DNA of 64,000 nucleotides from an uncultured Pseudoalteromonas sp. (lineage in GTDB: Bacteria > Pseudomonadota > Gammaproteobacteria > Enterobacterales > Alteromonadaceae): positions 1 through 64,000 of the forward strand of contig CANLRB010000002.1 in assembly GCA_947493455.1 (NCBI GenBank), written 5' to 3'. A model generated the notes under the pieces. It saw only the letters and a program-made list of their open reading frames with translations. It was not told the origin of the DNA and searched no databases. Each line of letters starts with the position of its first letter. Position 1 is the first letter of the stretch. Below, one piece after another: positions 9,751-19,033 of this stretch. The position numbers and the translations under genes were made by a program.

Positions 9751-10542
9751 ATGTTATCAATATTTAAGCCGTCGCCGCTGTTAGACGAGAATACGGAAGC
9801 ATGGTTAATTGACGCATTTTTGTGGGCGTTTGATGAGTTTGACGGCATCGAGACGCTGCCTACAAATGACATCGTGCTGCCAACCAAAGCATTTTTTCCA
9901 GATGCCGTGTCGAGTGTTCACAACATGGCTGAACAGGTATTTAAACGCGTATTGAATTATTCGCAAATGCAGGCGTGGCCACTGCAATTGGTCAGCCCTA
10001 GCTTATTGCAGCAAAAACCGTTTCCGCAAATTGTATTTCAAAGCACGCGTCGTGGCAGTGCTGCACAGTTGGTATCAGCAAGCCATGCGATTGATGTGTC
10101 GTATAACCCAAACCAAATTAATCAACCACAGGATTTAGTGGCTTCGTTTGCGCAAACGCTGAGCTATATTCAAATTTTACATCGCGGTGCACTGCCCCCA
10201 GGTGGCGAACAATACATGGATGCCGCCGTTGAGGTGTTGGCCTCGTTTATGGGATTTGGTGTGATGCTGTCAAATACCGCATATCAATTTAAAGGTGGGT
10301 GTGGCTCATGTTATAACCCGTATGCAAACCGCAAAGCGAGCCTTGGCGAATACGAACATGTTTACTTACTGGCAATGCTCAGTGCGGTTAAAAACGGCGC
10401 AGATAGTGATATACGCCAACATTTAAAGCCGCATTTACGTTCTGTATATAAAAAAGCGGTGAAACAATTTAAACGCACGGTAAAAGAAAGTGCCAATCCG
10501 GCATTACTCGCACTGACACAACGAGACGTTCATGTATCTTGA
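9751..10542 (+). CDS. Conserved hypothetical protein with CGSCYNP motif
   Basis: A 263-residue soluble protein without signal peptide or membrane helices. Recognisable blocks are LPTKAFFPDAVSS near the N-terminus, GEQYMDAAVEVLASFMGFGVMLSNTAYQF in the second half, and the cysteine pair in GGCGSCYNPYANRKASLGE. I recall similar uncharacterised bacterial proteins with the block 'ELLTVFLGLGVFxANSAF', but cannot name a family. The start ATG at 9751 follows ttgaggttgt. It opens a four-gene, translationally coupled operon: its stop overlaps the LysE-type gene by 11 bases. No function is proposed. Confidence 0.7.
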   Translation: MLSIFKPSPLLDENTEAWLIDAFLWAFDEFDGIETLPTNDIVLPTKAFFPDAVSSVHNMAEQVFKRVLNYSQMQAWPLQLVSPSLLQQKPFPQIVFQSTRRGSAAQLVSASHAIDVSYNPNQINQPQDLVASFAQTLSYIQILHRGALPPGGEQYMDAAVEVLASFMGFGVMLSNTAYQFKGGCGSCYNPYANRKASLGEYEHVYLLAMLSAVKNGADSDIRQHLKPHLRSVYKKAVKQFKRTVKESANPALLALTQRDVHVS

Positions 10543-11152
10543 AGAATTTTTACTGATTGCGATCAGCCATTTTTTTGCTGTCGCAAGTCCTGGCCCCGAC
10601 TTTGCCATTATTCTGAAGCACAGCGTGCAATATGGTCGCCGCGATGCTTTATATACGGCAGTCGGTATTGCGCTAGGTATTTTACTGCATGTTACATATT
10701 GCTTATTTGGTGTTGCAGTGATTATTTCAAGCTCGCCGACACTTTTTGCCTCTTTAAAGTATGCCGCTGCAGCGTATTTGGCATTTATTGGTGTACAAGC
10801 GCTGAGAAGCAAGCCAAGTGCCGACGGCGCTCAAGCTATGATGCTGCAATCGAGCCCTTATTCGCCTTTGCAAGCAATCAATAAAGGCTTTTTAGTTAAT
10901 GCGCTTAATCCCAAAGCCACACTGTTCTTTTTAAGCTTATTTACCCTTGTTATTGATATCAGCACGCCTGTTACAGTGCAAGCGGTATATGGTGTTTATA
11001 TGGCACTGGCAACTTGGCTGTGGTTCAGTGGCTTGGCACTGTTTTTATCGCGCAAAAAAGTCCGCGCGTTTTTTAATAAAGCGGGACATTGGTTCGATCG
11101 CGGTATTGGCGTGGTGCTGTTACTGTTGGCACTGAGAGTGGTATTGCTATGA
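10532..11152 (+). CDS. LysE/RhtB-family amino-acid exporter
   Basis: A 206-residue inner-membrane protein with the family signature near the N-terminus (ISHFFAVASPGPDFAIILKHSVQYGRR), the GIALGILLHVTYCLFGVA helix, and the central YLAFIGVQALRS and NALNPKATLFFLSLF motifs. These give about six membrane helices, as usual for 205-210-residue members. The family exports lysine, threonine, homoserine or similar solutes; the substrate is not readable from sequence. The start overlaps the upstream gene by 11 bases and the stop overlaps the downstream start as ATGA, which indicates translational coupling. Confidence 0.9.
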   Translation: MYLEEFLLIAISHFFAVASPGPDFAIILKHSVQYGRRDALYTAVGIALGILLHVTYCLFGVAVIISSSPTLFASLKYAAAAYLAFIGVQALRSKPSADGAQAMMLQSSPYSPLQAINKGFLVNALNPKATLFFLSLFTLVIDISTPVTVQAVYGVYMALATWLWFSGLALFLSRKKVRAFFNKAGHWFDRGIGVVLLLLALRVVLL

Positions 11153-11673
11153 CATTTTACAATTTTGCGTATGGTTCAAATATGTCACTGTCGCGTATTC
11201 GTGCGCGATTGCCGAATGTGATTCGGATTGGGGTGATGTCGGCACCGGGCTATAAACTCACGTTTGATAAAAGTGGCTTAGACGACTCCGGCAAATGTAA
11301 TGCGATTTACACCGGCAATAATCACGACCTGCTTTATGGCGTGCTATACCAGTTAACCGCGCAAGAAAAAGCCATATTAGATGATATTGAAGGCCCGCGT
11401 TATGACAATCATGGGCTCACACTGACCGACGATGACAAAAACCAGTATTCAGCCTACTGTTATAGCGCAAATACGACAGATAGCAGTTTGCTACCGTTTG
11501 ATTGGTATTTACAGCACGTGTTAACCGGTGCGACTGAAGCACAATTGCCGCAGGCGTATATTCAAAACATAACACAGCAAGCGACTCGCCAAGACAGCGA
11601 CCTAGCGCGCTACGAGCGTGAAACTGCGATATACAAAAAACGCACCAATAAGCTCACGTTAAGTAATAAATAA
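11149..11673 (+). CDS. Gamma-glutamylcyclotransferase-fold protein
   Basis: The product is 174 residues from the ATG at 11149, chosen because it forms an ATGA overlap with the LysE-type stop and places the family motif YNFAYGSNM at the extreme N-terminus. An upstream GTG in frame would add 20 residues lying inside the LysE gene. YGSNM binds the gamma-glutamyl group, and the glutamate in DDIEGPRYDN is at the expected catalytic position. YGVLYQLTAQEKAILDDIEG is typical of the GGCT/AIG2 fold. Such enzymes release 5-oxoproline from gamma-glutamyl peptides or amines. Neighbouring an amino-acid exporter and a serine hydrolase suggests a small peptide/amide-handling operon, which is inference. Confidence 0.85.
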   Translation: MTFYNFAYGSNMSLSRIRARLPNVIRIGVMSAPGYKLTFDKSGLDDSGKCNAIYTGNNHDLLYGVLYQLTAQEKAILDDIEGPRYDNHGLTLTDDDKNQYSAYCYSANTTDSSLLPFDWYLQHVLTGATEAQLPQAYIQNITQQATRQDSDLARYERETAIYKKRTNKLTLSNK

Positions 11674-13274
11674 TGCTAACCAAAATAAGAAATAACACTA
11701 TGCAATCGTTTACGTTTTCAAAATTAATAAAAGGCTTAGGCCTTGTTGCTGCCATCACAGCCTCGCAGGCATTTGCCGCTGTTGATAGTGCTCAGTTAGA
11801 GTCGACCATTAAAAAGTCGATGGCGCGCTTTAATGTACCTGGTATGGCTGTCGCCGTTGTTGAAAATGACAAAGTTGTACTAGCAAAAGGTTTTGGCGTG
11901 CGTCATTTAGATTCAGGTGAGCCCGTGACCGCCGACACGTTATTTGGTATCGCATCGAATACCAAAGCGTTTACAGCTGCTGCCCTTGCCGCCTTAGTCG
12001 ACCAAGGTAAATTGAGTTGGGATGACAAGGTAATTGACCATATTCCTGAATTCCGTTTGTTTGATGCGTATGTGACGCGTGAGATCACCATTCGTGATTT
12101 ATTAAGTCATCGTGCCGGTTTAGGACTTGGGGCGGGCGATTTAATGATTTGGCCTGATACCGACAAAACCATGCCAGATATTTTAGATAGCTTACGTCAT
12201 TTAAAACCTGTATCGAGCTTTCGCAGTCAATATGCCTACAACAACCTAATGTTTGTGACGGCAGGTGAAGTTGTTGCGCGCGTAACGGGGATGTCGTGGC
12301 AAGACTACGTTGAAAAAGAAATGTTAGCGCCGCTTGGTATGACACAGTCGCGTGCTGGTTTTTCGCGCATTCCAAAAAGTAACGCAAACTGGGCGACGGG
12401 TCATATTCCGATGGACGGCAAGTTACACCCATTTTTTGTTAACTACTTGGAAGATTTTCGAGGTGCGGGTGCGATTGCATCGAATGTGAATGAAATGACG
12501 TTTTGGTTGAGAACGCAGTTAAAGCAAGGTGAAATGCCAAATGGTGACACCCTCTTTAGTGCTAAACAGCAACAGCAAATGTGGCACCCGCACATTACTC
12601 GATTGGCGTCAGATAAAGCGTTTGACAGTTATCGACAGCAGTTTAGAGGTTATGGCTTAGGTTGGTCGATTGAAGATTACCATGGTTATAAAAAAGTTGG
12701 CCACGGCGGTGGAATTTTGGGCATGGTGTCGCAGGTCGCTTTAGTGCCTGAGAAAAACCTAGGTATCGTAATTTTATCAAACCAGCAAGCATTTAGTGCA
12801 CTGAGTGCGATTACTCACGAAGTACTGGAAGACGCCCTCAATTTGGATGACAAAGATTGGGTTGAAGACTTAGCGAAAAAACATTTTGCCGGTAAAAAGA
12901 AAGCCTATGCTAATGCAAAACCAAAACGCCCAAGTGAAATTCAAGCGCCGCTTGCAAATAGTGTATACGCCGGGCATTACAACGATGCTTGGTATGGTGA
13001 TATCAAGGTGGTTGAAAAGGGTGGTAAACTACATATAGATTTTACCCACAGTGCTCGCTTAAAAGGTAAACTTGAACACTACAACGGCAATACCTTTATT
13101 GTGCGTTGGCATGAAAAACTGCTTGAAGCCGATGCGTTTATTCAGTTTAACGTGGCTGAAAACAATCAAGTGACCAGTGCAGCCATGAAAGCGGTATCAC
13201 CAAATATTACCGACTTTAGTTTTGATTTTCATAATCTAGTTATCAAACCGGTTGCCCCAGCAACCAGTAAATAG
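11673..13274 (+). CDS. Beta-lactamase-fold serine hydrolase (class C-like) with C-terminal DUF3471-type domain
   Basis: A 533-residue exported enzyme. The start at 11673 shares a base with the upstream TAA (TAATG), as expected for coupled translation. An internal ATG at 11700 (residue 10) would give a more compact signal peptide ending TASQAFA, and is a real alternative. The catalytic fold carries SNTK (SxxK, in FGIASNTKAFTAAAL), YAYNN (YxN) and HGGG (third motif, replacing KTG). The region after about residue 415 (YAGHYNDAWYGDIKVVEKGG) matches the small beta-domain DUF3471 appended to many such hydrolases. These are usually esterases, D-amino-acid peptidases or amidases rather than true beta-lactamases. 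It is the last gene of the 9751 operon and ends before the hairpin at 13305-13326. Confidence 0.88.
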   Translation: MLTKIRNNTMQSFTFSKLIKGLGLVAAITASQAFAAVDSAQLESTIKKSMARFNVPGMAVAVVENDKVVLAKGFGVRHLDSGEPVTADTLFGIASNTKAFTAAALAALVDQGKLSWDDKVIDHIPEFRLFDAYVTREITIRDLLSHRAGLGLGAGDLMIWPDTDKTMPDILDSLRHLKPVSSFRSQYAYNNLMFVTAGEVVARVTGMSWQDYVEKEMLAPLGMTQSRAGFSRIPKSNANWATGHIPMDGKLHPFFVNYLEDFRGAGAIASNVNEMTFWLRTQLKQGEMPNGDTLFSAKQQQQMWHPHITRLASDKAFDSYRQQFRGYGLGWSIEDYHGYKKVGHGGGILGMVSQVALVPEKNLGIVILSNQQAFSALSAITHEVLEDALNLDDKDWVEDLAKKHFAGKKKAYANAKPKRPSEIQAPLANSVYAGHYNDAWYGDIKVVEKGGKLHIDFTHSARLKGKLEHYNGNTFIVRWHEKLLEADAFIQFNVAENNQVTSAAMKAVSPNITDFSFDFHNLVIKPVAPATSK

Positions 13275-13304
13275 GTTATTTGTATATTTAGCGACCAAAG
13301 TCGA

Positions 13305-13326
13305 AAAGCCCACCTGTGTGGGCTTT
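13305..13326. terminator. Hairpin terminator
   Basis: Perfect 9-bp stem aaagcccac/gtgggcttt with a 4-base loop (ctgt), directly after the hydrolase gene. The T-run is short (ttt within the stem end). Confidence 0.7.
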
Positions 13327-13365
13327 GTTACACTAGGTGACATAAATAAAGATAAGGAAATGTGC

Positions 13366-14283
13366 ATGCGCACCGCGATTATTTCTCACCCAGATTGCCG
13401 AAAACACCGCATGATTGCGGATCACCCTGAATGCCCATCGCGCCTTGATGCGATAAATGACAGGTTGTTGGCAGCGGGGATTGATATTGCGCTTACGCAC
13501 CTTGAAGCACCATTGGCGTCAGATGCACATATCTTAAACGCCCATGACGCGGCATTACTCACCCGAGTAGAGCAACTATTACCTGAATCGGGGCTGGTTG
13601 ATTTAGACGGCGATACTTGGCTTTGCCCCGAGAGCTTAACAGCGGCAAAACGGGCGGCGGGTTCGGGTATTTTGGCGGTTGATAAAGTACTTGGCGGTGA
13701 ATTAGATGCGGCATTTTGTTCGGTGCGCCCACCTGGTCATCATGCAAATCGCGCGCTTTCATCGGGCTTTTGTATTTTTAATAATATTGCGATTGCGGTC
13801 CATCATGCAAAACAACAAGGCATAGAGCGCATTGCGATACTCGATATTGATGTGCACCACGGTAATGGCACACAAGATATTTTTAGAGACGACGAGAGCG
13901 TACTGTTTTGCTCTTTGTTTCAACACCCGTTTTATCCAAACACCGCGATAGAGAGTAATCACCATATTATTAATACGCCGATGACCGCGGGTATGGCAGG
14001 CGATGACTTTGAACGCGCCTTGCTCGATTCGTGGTTTCCAAAGCTTAAACAATTTAAACCACAACTGATTTTTGTCAGCGCCGGCTTTGATGCCCACTAC
14101 GAAGATGATATGGGGGGACTCGCATTGGTGGAAAGTGATTATCAGTGGTTCACAGAGCAACTCGTGGCATTGGCCAAAAAGCTAAACTGTAAGGGAATTA
14201 TTTCGATGCTAGAAGGCGGCTACAATAACTCTGCATTGGGTCGCAGTGTGGTAACACATATTAAATCGCTGCTTGAATTATAA
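13366..14283 (+). CDS. Histone-deacetylase-family (class II type) zinc amidohydrolase
   Basis: The product is 305 residues from the ATG at 13366, which has AAGGA 7 bases upstream; the ATG six bases earlier sits on top of that site, and the earlier in-frame region overlaps the upstream terminator. Family motifs are present in order: ISHPDCRKHRM, HPECPSRLDAI, VRPPGHHA (general-base histidine pair), DIDVHHGNGTQDIF (zinc ligands Asp and His), SAGFDAHYEDDMGG (third zinc ligand Asp) and EGGYNN with the active-site tyrosine. Bacterial members deacetylate polyamines or other acetylated amines and sometimes proteins. It stands alone between two terminatorless gaps, so it has its own promoter in the short stretch after 13326. 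Confidence 0.9.
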   Translation: MRTAIISHPDCRKHRMIADHPECPSRLDAINDRLLAAGIDIALTHLEAPLASDAHILNAHDAALLTRVEQLLPESGLVDLDGDTWLCPESLTAAKRAAGSGILAVDKVLGGELDAAFCSVRPPGHHANRALSSGFCIFNNIAIAVHHAKQQGIERIAILDIDVHHGNGTQDIFRDDESVLFCSLFQHPFYPNTAIESNHHIINTPMTAGMAGDDFERALLDSWFPKLKQFKPQLIFVSAGFDAHYEDDMGGLALVESDYQWFTEQLVALAKKLNCKGIISMLEGGYNNSALGRSVVTHIKSLLEL

Positions 14284-14656
14284 TTTGGGTGTTTCGCAGC
14301 TTTTGGCAATAAAGCGTCGTTTACATCAAATTACACTTGAATTCACCTTTGTTAATAGATTATCAAAACGCGTTTTTAAATCATTCGAAAAAGCATGGTC
14401 TGTGCTTATTGTTTTCTTTTTTAACCCCATTAGCCACATAAAAAAACAATCTTTCTTGAACTTTTTATACTTTTCTAACTAATTGAAAAGTAGTTAAATG
14501 ATAAAAAAATGAAGTATTAAAGAGATAGAATCAAGCTGATAAGCTTGCCCCTATTTTCTAACTCACGTATCACCTAGGTCAATTGAACAAATTGTTTACG
14601 AATAAATAAATATTGTTCGTTGTTAACTACAAAAATAACTAGAGCTAGGTATCGTT
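14284..14656. other. Intergenic region upstream of subtilase
   Basis: This 373-base A+T-rich stretch has no credible gene; the 69-codon open frame within it has no ribosome binding site or protein-like composition. It should hold the subtilase promoter. A loose inverted repeat (gaacaa ... ttgttc, about 14585-14620) is visible, with no firm assignment. Confidence 0.4.
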
Positions 14657-17600
14657 ATGACTCGAATTTTTCAACGCACGCTGGTTGCAACATCGCTTGC
14701 ATTTGCCATGGGCAGTGCGTCAGCAGTGGCTATCAAACCCGGTGTTGCGCCAACTCCGGCAAAGCCAAAATCACATTTAAAAAGTACAGCAAAGCGTGAT
14801 ATATCAAATTTGTATTTTATTCACTTTGACGCCTTACCATTGGCTGCATACCAAAGCGAATTAGCGACAGGTGTTCGTGCACAGCACTTAACTAAAAATA
14901 ATAAGCTGAATGTTCATTCGCCAGCGAGCACGGCGTATGTAAATACATTAAAGCAGCAACGCAGCTCTGTACTGATGGCAGCGCAAGGCGTAATAAAGCG
15001 CAATATTGCGGTTGAACATGAATATAACTATGTTGCCAATGCCGTTACGGCACGCTTATCGGAGCAAGAGGTTGCCGCATTACAGGTATTAGCGGGAGTG
15101 CGCTTTATTGATAAAGTACAACTCAAGCCGCTAAATACAGACTCGGGCCCTGGCTTTATAAAAGCACCTGCTGCATGGAGTGGCGAGGCAAATAACGGAG
15201 TAGGCAGTTTAGGTGAAGGCAAAATCGTGGGTGTACTAGATACAGGGATTAACCCACATTCACCGTCATTTTCAGATGTTGGTGCTGATGGCTACGATCA
15301 CACTAACCCGCTTGGGCAAGGAGTTTACTTAGCCGATTGTATTGAGCATACAACCTATTGTAATGACAAATTGATTGGTATTTGGTCACATCCAGTGATC
15401 ACCGATAAAGACACGCCAGAGGGTGAAGCACCGATCGGTGTTGACTACCATAGTCACGGCTCTCACACTGCGTCCACAGCCGCTGGCAACGTGGTAAAAA
15501 ATATACCCATTAACGTAATGATTGACGAAGACGGTGATGGTGCTTTAGATATTGATTATGCCTCAAACTATACCCTAGAGCAGATTTCAGGGGTGGCGCC
15601 ACATGCAAACATTGTGTCGTATCAAGTGTGCGATAACGGCGAAATGGGCTGCTGGACTGATTTAACTGTGCTCGCCGTTGAGCACGCAGTTGCCAATGGC
15701 ATTGATGTAATTAATTACTCAGTCGGGGGGGGGGCTTCTGACGCTTGGTTTGACTCGGATTCACTGGCATTTTTAAGTGCACGCAAAGCAGGTATTCATG
15801 TGGCGACATCGGCCGGAAACTCAGGCCCTGACGCGGGCACTGTGGGCTCGCCCGGCAATGCGCCATGGGTAACAACAGTTGCAGCGTATACCCATGATCG
15901 CGACTTTACTGAAAAAACGTTAGCAAACTTTTCAGGTGGCGAAACGAGTCTCACTTCATTGACAGGTAAAGGTGTCACTGGCGCGTTAACGGCACCCATC
16001 GTGTTAGCTGAAAACTTTGGTGATGGCGATTGTTTAACCCCATTTGAGCAAGGCACCTTTACTGGCCAGATTGTGGTGTGTAACCGAGGTCAAATTGCGC
16101 GAGTCTCAAAGGGCGTTAATGTAGCAGCAGGCGGTGCTGCCGGACTGATTTTAATTAATACGTCAGACGATGAAACCGTTGAAAACGACTATCACTTTAT
16201 TCCCGCGATTCATCTCAACGCAAGTCAAGGTGCAGAGCTTGTTGATTGGTTAAAAAGTGGTGACAACCATCAAGCGACCATTAGTGACTCTCAGCTTATT
16301 AGTAATCCAGAAAACGGTGACCGTGCAGCCTGGTTTACATCGCGTGGGCCTGAGCCGATTTTTGGCCAGTATTTAGCGCCGCACATTGCTGCGCCGGGTG
16401 TTGATATTTATGCCGCTTCAGCCCAATACGACCAAGCCTATAGCGAAGGTGCGGGCGAGCGTGCTGCTTATATGTTTATGAGTGGCACATCGATGTCAAG
16501 CCCACATGTCGCCGGTGCACTTGCGCTGATGAGTGCGCTAAAACCAGATTGGAGCCCTGCCGAAGTGCAATCGGCCATGATGATGACGGCACACTTTGAT
16601 ACCTATGATCACGAAGGCGCGCAATCTGATTTTTATGATGGCGGCGCAGGTAGCTTACGTATCGATAAAGCGCTCAATACCGGTTTGTTGATGGATATTA
16701 GTTATCAAAATTACATGGATGCTTCGCCAACCGAAGGCGGTGACGCAAGTACACTTAATATGCCAGCGATGCTTAAATCAGATTGTTTTATGTCGTGCAG
16801 TTGGACGCGTACATTTAAAGCAACTCAAGCAGGTACTTGGACCGTGAGTGATGCGGCCATTACACCGGGAATGACGGTTACTGCAACCCCAAGCCAATTT
16901 ACTTTGGCAGCAGGCGAGCAGATCACGCTTGACGTCACAGCAACCGCAGGAGTAGGCCTTGCCAGTGACACCGTACTTGCTCATTTAGTGCTGACGCCAA
17001 ATAATAGTGTAATGACAACCTCGCGTTTACCTGTGATTGCTAACTTTATCGCAGGCAGTGCGCCGCAAGAAGTGCGAGTTGAAGACGCTGAAAACCAAGG
17101 TCAAGTTGCTATTAATGGGGTGATCTCAGTCGGCACAGACGCATTGAATGTGACCACCTATCCTCTTAATCGCGTTAATCAAGAAACCGTTGAAGTAATG
17201 CGCGATGACTACGATACATCGCCTTGGCCAACCAGTGTTTACAATAATACTAAGTACAATTGGTCAACGTCAGTCTCAGTGAACGACAAAGCAAAAGCTT
17301 TAGTGGCACGCATTAAACACACCAGCTCGCCTGATTTAGACTTGTATGTCGGCCGAGATGCGAACTTTAATGGCAAACTTGACGGCGCCGTGGAATTTGA
17401 CCGCTTGGCTTGTATGAGTGCGACCGAAACAGCGTATGAATCGTGTTATATTGTCAATCCAGATAAAGGCAACTATGCCATTGAAGTACATAACTTTGGC
17501 AACCCCAATGAGCCAACCGGCGAGACTGACTCAATCACCATAGAATGGGTGGTAATCGGCTCAGATAGCGACCATGTTTTGAATGCAGACTATACGTCGC

Positions 17601-18484
17601 AGCTTGCACCTGGGGTAGATGCACAGCTTTTTGTCAACTGGGATACTCAGTTAGAAGAATTAACCCGTTATATGGGCGCTGTTGAAATTGGCACCTCTAG
17701 CAACACACCAAACAATATCGGCTTTACTTATATTGATGTACTGCGTGGTGAAGACATGCTGAGTGCATCAAGCGATTTAACCGAAGTTCTCGCTGGTGAT
17801 GCGCTCACCTACACAGTACAGCTAAAACCCAATAAAACAGACGCTGCGCAAATGACGGAGGTTGTAACATCTTTGCCAACCCAATTAAGTGTGCTTGCAA
17901 GTAACCCAGAAGTGACAATCAATGGTGATTCACTAAGTTGGCAGGTTGAACAAGCTGCTGGCGGTGAGGCAACTACCATGACGATCACCTTTGATACCAG
18001 TGCGGTTACCGTAAACAATGTACTGGAACTTATGGTTAGCGCCACCACCAATGAGGTGAGTGAAACGGTCACTGCCGCGGTGGTAAATATAGAAGGCTTG
18101 CCACAAGCGATTGTCAGTGATGCCGAGCAGTCACACCAAGAGGGCAGTGCTGTGACATTGAGTGCCGCGCAAAGTACGGCTCCGGGACAGGATGAAACGC
18201 TGACCTATGTTTGGACGCAAACGAGTGGTCCAGCACTTGAATTAAGTGATGTAAACAATGTTGAGATTAGCTTTACGGCACCGAGTGTTGACGCCACCAC
18301 CCAGTTTACCTTTGACGTGATGGTCTCGAACGGCAAGCAACAAGCCACAGCCACGGCAACACTCACAGTGACAGACACACCGCCACCACCGCCATTAAAA
18401 AGCAAGTCATCGTCAGGCTCTATGGCGTGGTTACTGATGCTCTGCGGTATTTTTGGCATCGCAAGACGTAAACTGAGACGTTAG
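14657..18484 (+). CDS. Secreted subtilisin-like serine protease (S8) with PA domain and C-terminal sorting tail
   Basis: A 1275-residue precursor. Signal peptide to about residue 23 (AFAMGSASA), then an inhibitor I9-type propeptide (about 50-155). The S8 domain has the full triad: D195 (VGVLDTGIN), H267 (YHSHGSHTA) and S612 (SGTSMSSPHVAG). A protease-associated (PA) domain is inserted at about 435-545 (GQIVVCNRGQIARVSKGV, AGLILIN). Downstream are Fn3-like and PPC-like beta domains and an immunoglobulin/PKD-like domain near residues 1145-1240. The tail (KSSSGSMAWLLMLCG, then IARRKLRR) is a GlyGly-CTERM-like signal: a short small-residue motif, a helix and basic residues, normally cut by rhombosortase after type II secretion. 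The enzyme is expected at the cell surface or in the medium, degrading protein for nutrition. A run of ten G lies in the catalytic domain (15725-15734). A strong terminator follows. Confidence 0.93.
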   Translation: MTRIFQRTLVATSLAFAMGSASAVAIKPGVAPTPAKPKSHLKSTAKRDISNLYFIHFDALPLAAYQSELATGVRAQHLTKNNKLNVHSPASTAYVNTLKQQRSSVLMAAQGVIKRNIAVEHEYNYVANAVTARLSEQEVAALQVLAGVRFIDKVQLKPLNTDSGPGFIKAPAAWSGEANNGVGSLGEGKIVGVLDTGINPHSPSFSDVGADGYDHTNPLGQGVYLADCIEHTTYCNDKLIGIWSHPVITDKDTPEGEAPIGVDYHSHGSHTASTAAGNVVKNIPINVMIDEDGDGALDIDYASNYTLEQISGVAPHANIVSYQVCDNGEMGCWTDLTVLAVEHAVANGIDVINYSVGGGASDAWFDSDSLAFLSARKAGIHVATSAGNSGPDAGTVGSPGNAPWVTTVAAYTHDRDFTEKTLANFSGGETSLTSLTGKGVTGALTAPIVLAENFGDGDCLTPFEQGTFTGQIVVCNRGQIARVSKGVNVAAGGAAGLILINTSDDETVENDYHFIPAIHLNASQGAELVDWLKSGDNHQATISDSQLISNPENGDRAAWFTSRGPEPIFGQYLAPHIAAPGVDIYAASAQYDQAYSEGAGERAAYMFMSGTSMSSPHVAGALALMSALKPDWSPAEVQSAMMMTAHFDTYDHEGAQSDFYDGGAGSLRIDKALNTGLLMDISYQNYMDASPTEGGDASTLNMPAMLKSDCFMSCSWTRTFKATQAGTWTVSDAAITPGMTVTATPSQFTLAAGEQITLDVTATAGVGLASDTVLAHLVLTPNNSVMTTSRLPVIANFIAGSAPQEVRVEDAENQGQVAINGVISVGTDALNVTTYPLNRVNQETVEVMRDDYDTSPWPTSVYNNTKYNWSTSVSVNDKAKALVARIKHTSSPDLDLYVGRDANFNGKLDGAVEFDRLACMSATETAYESCYIVNPDKGNYAIEVHNFGNPNEPTGETDSITIEWVVIGSDSDHVLNADYTSQLAPGVDAQLFVNWDTQLEELTRYMGAVEIGTSSNTPNNIGFTYIDVLRGEDMLSASSDLTEVLAGDALTYTVQLKPNKTDAAQMTEVVTSLPTQLSVLASNPEVTINGDSLSWQVEQAAGGEATTMTITFDTSAVTVNNVLELMVSATTNEVSETVTAAVVNIEGLPQAIVSDAEQSHQEGSAVTLSAAQSTAPGQDETLTYVWTQTSGPALELSDVNNVEISFTAPSVDATTQFTFDVMVSNGKQQATATATLTVTDTPPPPPLKSKSSSGSMAWLLMLCGIFGIARRKLRR
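15725..15734 (+). repeat. G10 homopolymer inside the subtilase gene
   Basis: Ten consecutive G encode the Gly-Gly-Gly-Ala part of YSVGGGASDAW, between the catalytic His and Ser. A change of one base would shift the frame and truncate the protease. Confidence 0.9.
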
Positions 18485-18511
18485 TAACGACAATTTATTG
18501 AAGTGAGTACA

Positions 18512-18533
18512 AAAGGGCCTTAGGCCCTTTTTT
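18512..18533 (+). terminator. Rho-independent terminator of the subtilase gene
   Basis: Stem aaagggcc/ggcccttt (8 bp) with loop tta, followed by an unbroken run of T to 18533. Confidence 0.85.
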
Positions 18534-18754
18534 GTGGTTTATTATATTTAGTAAGCACATATGGACATTAATTTTTTCAATTGGCGTGGGGTTTTTTATC
18601 AATATTTTCAAATAGTAATATCTCAATTAGCCGACATATATAGCGTTATTGTAATGCCCTGTAATATTTTTTTTAACTTGTTTATTCTAACTTTTAATTT
18701 GTGCATTTAATGCACAGCTTTATGACTTTTATTGAAAATATTAAGGAGAATGAT

Positions 18755-19033
18755 ATGTCTGGAGTCACAGTTGAATCTGCTGTTTATGGTGCTCTCGCTC
18801 ATGGTGATGAGAATTCTGCACAAGCAAGTGACGTGAAGTCCGCTTTGCAAAATGCAATTAATTCAATGGATTCTATCGTGGTTATCAATAATGATAATAT
18901 GGGAGTAGATCCGAGTCCCGGTAACACAAAGCACTTTGGTGCAACAATTACGCGTGATGGGGGGACTTTCTATTATGCATGCCAGGAAGGTCAAAAAGTA
19001 GACTTTCAACATGGCGGCACACCGTCGGCATAG
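18755..19033 (+). CDS. Small 92-residue protein, possibly DUF3395-like
   Basis: The ATG at 18755 is preceded by TTAAGGAG at good spacing, so the upstream in-frame ATGs (18701 and later) are discarded. The 92-residue product has no signal peptide or membrane segment. The order VESAVYGAL, DVKSALQNAI, DPSPGNTKHFGATI, then FYYACQEGQKVDF resembles the beta-rich DUF3395 domain known from the C-terminus of DnaJC11 (pattern 'SAxYG ... DVTxxLQ ... DPxxGxxKxLxVxYxxxG ... VxEGxxLxI'). I recall that pattern and did not verify it, so the assignment is tentative. The gene is isolated between the subtilase terminator and a large intergenic dyad. Confidence 0.65.
   Translation: MSGVTVESAVYGALAHGDENSAQASDVKSALQNAINSMDSIVVINNDNMGVDPSPGNTKHFGATITRDGGTFYYACQEGQKVDFQHGGTPSA

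Noticed and set aside
14273-14482. 69-residue open frame after the deacetylase-family gene
   Set aside because: Overlaps the end of that gene, has no ribosome binding site and a composition typical of A+T-rich non-coding DNA.
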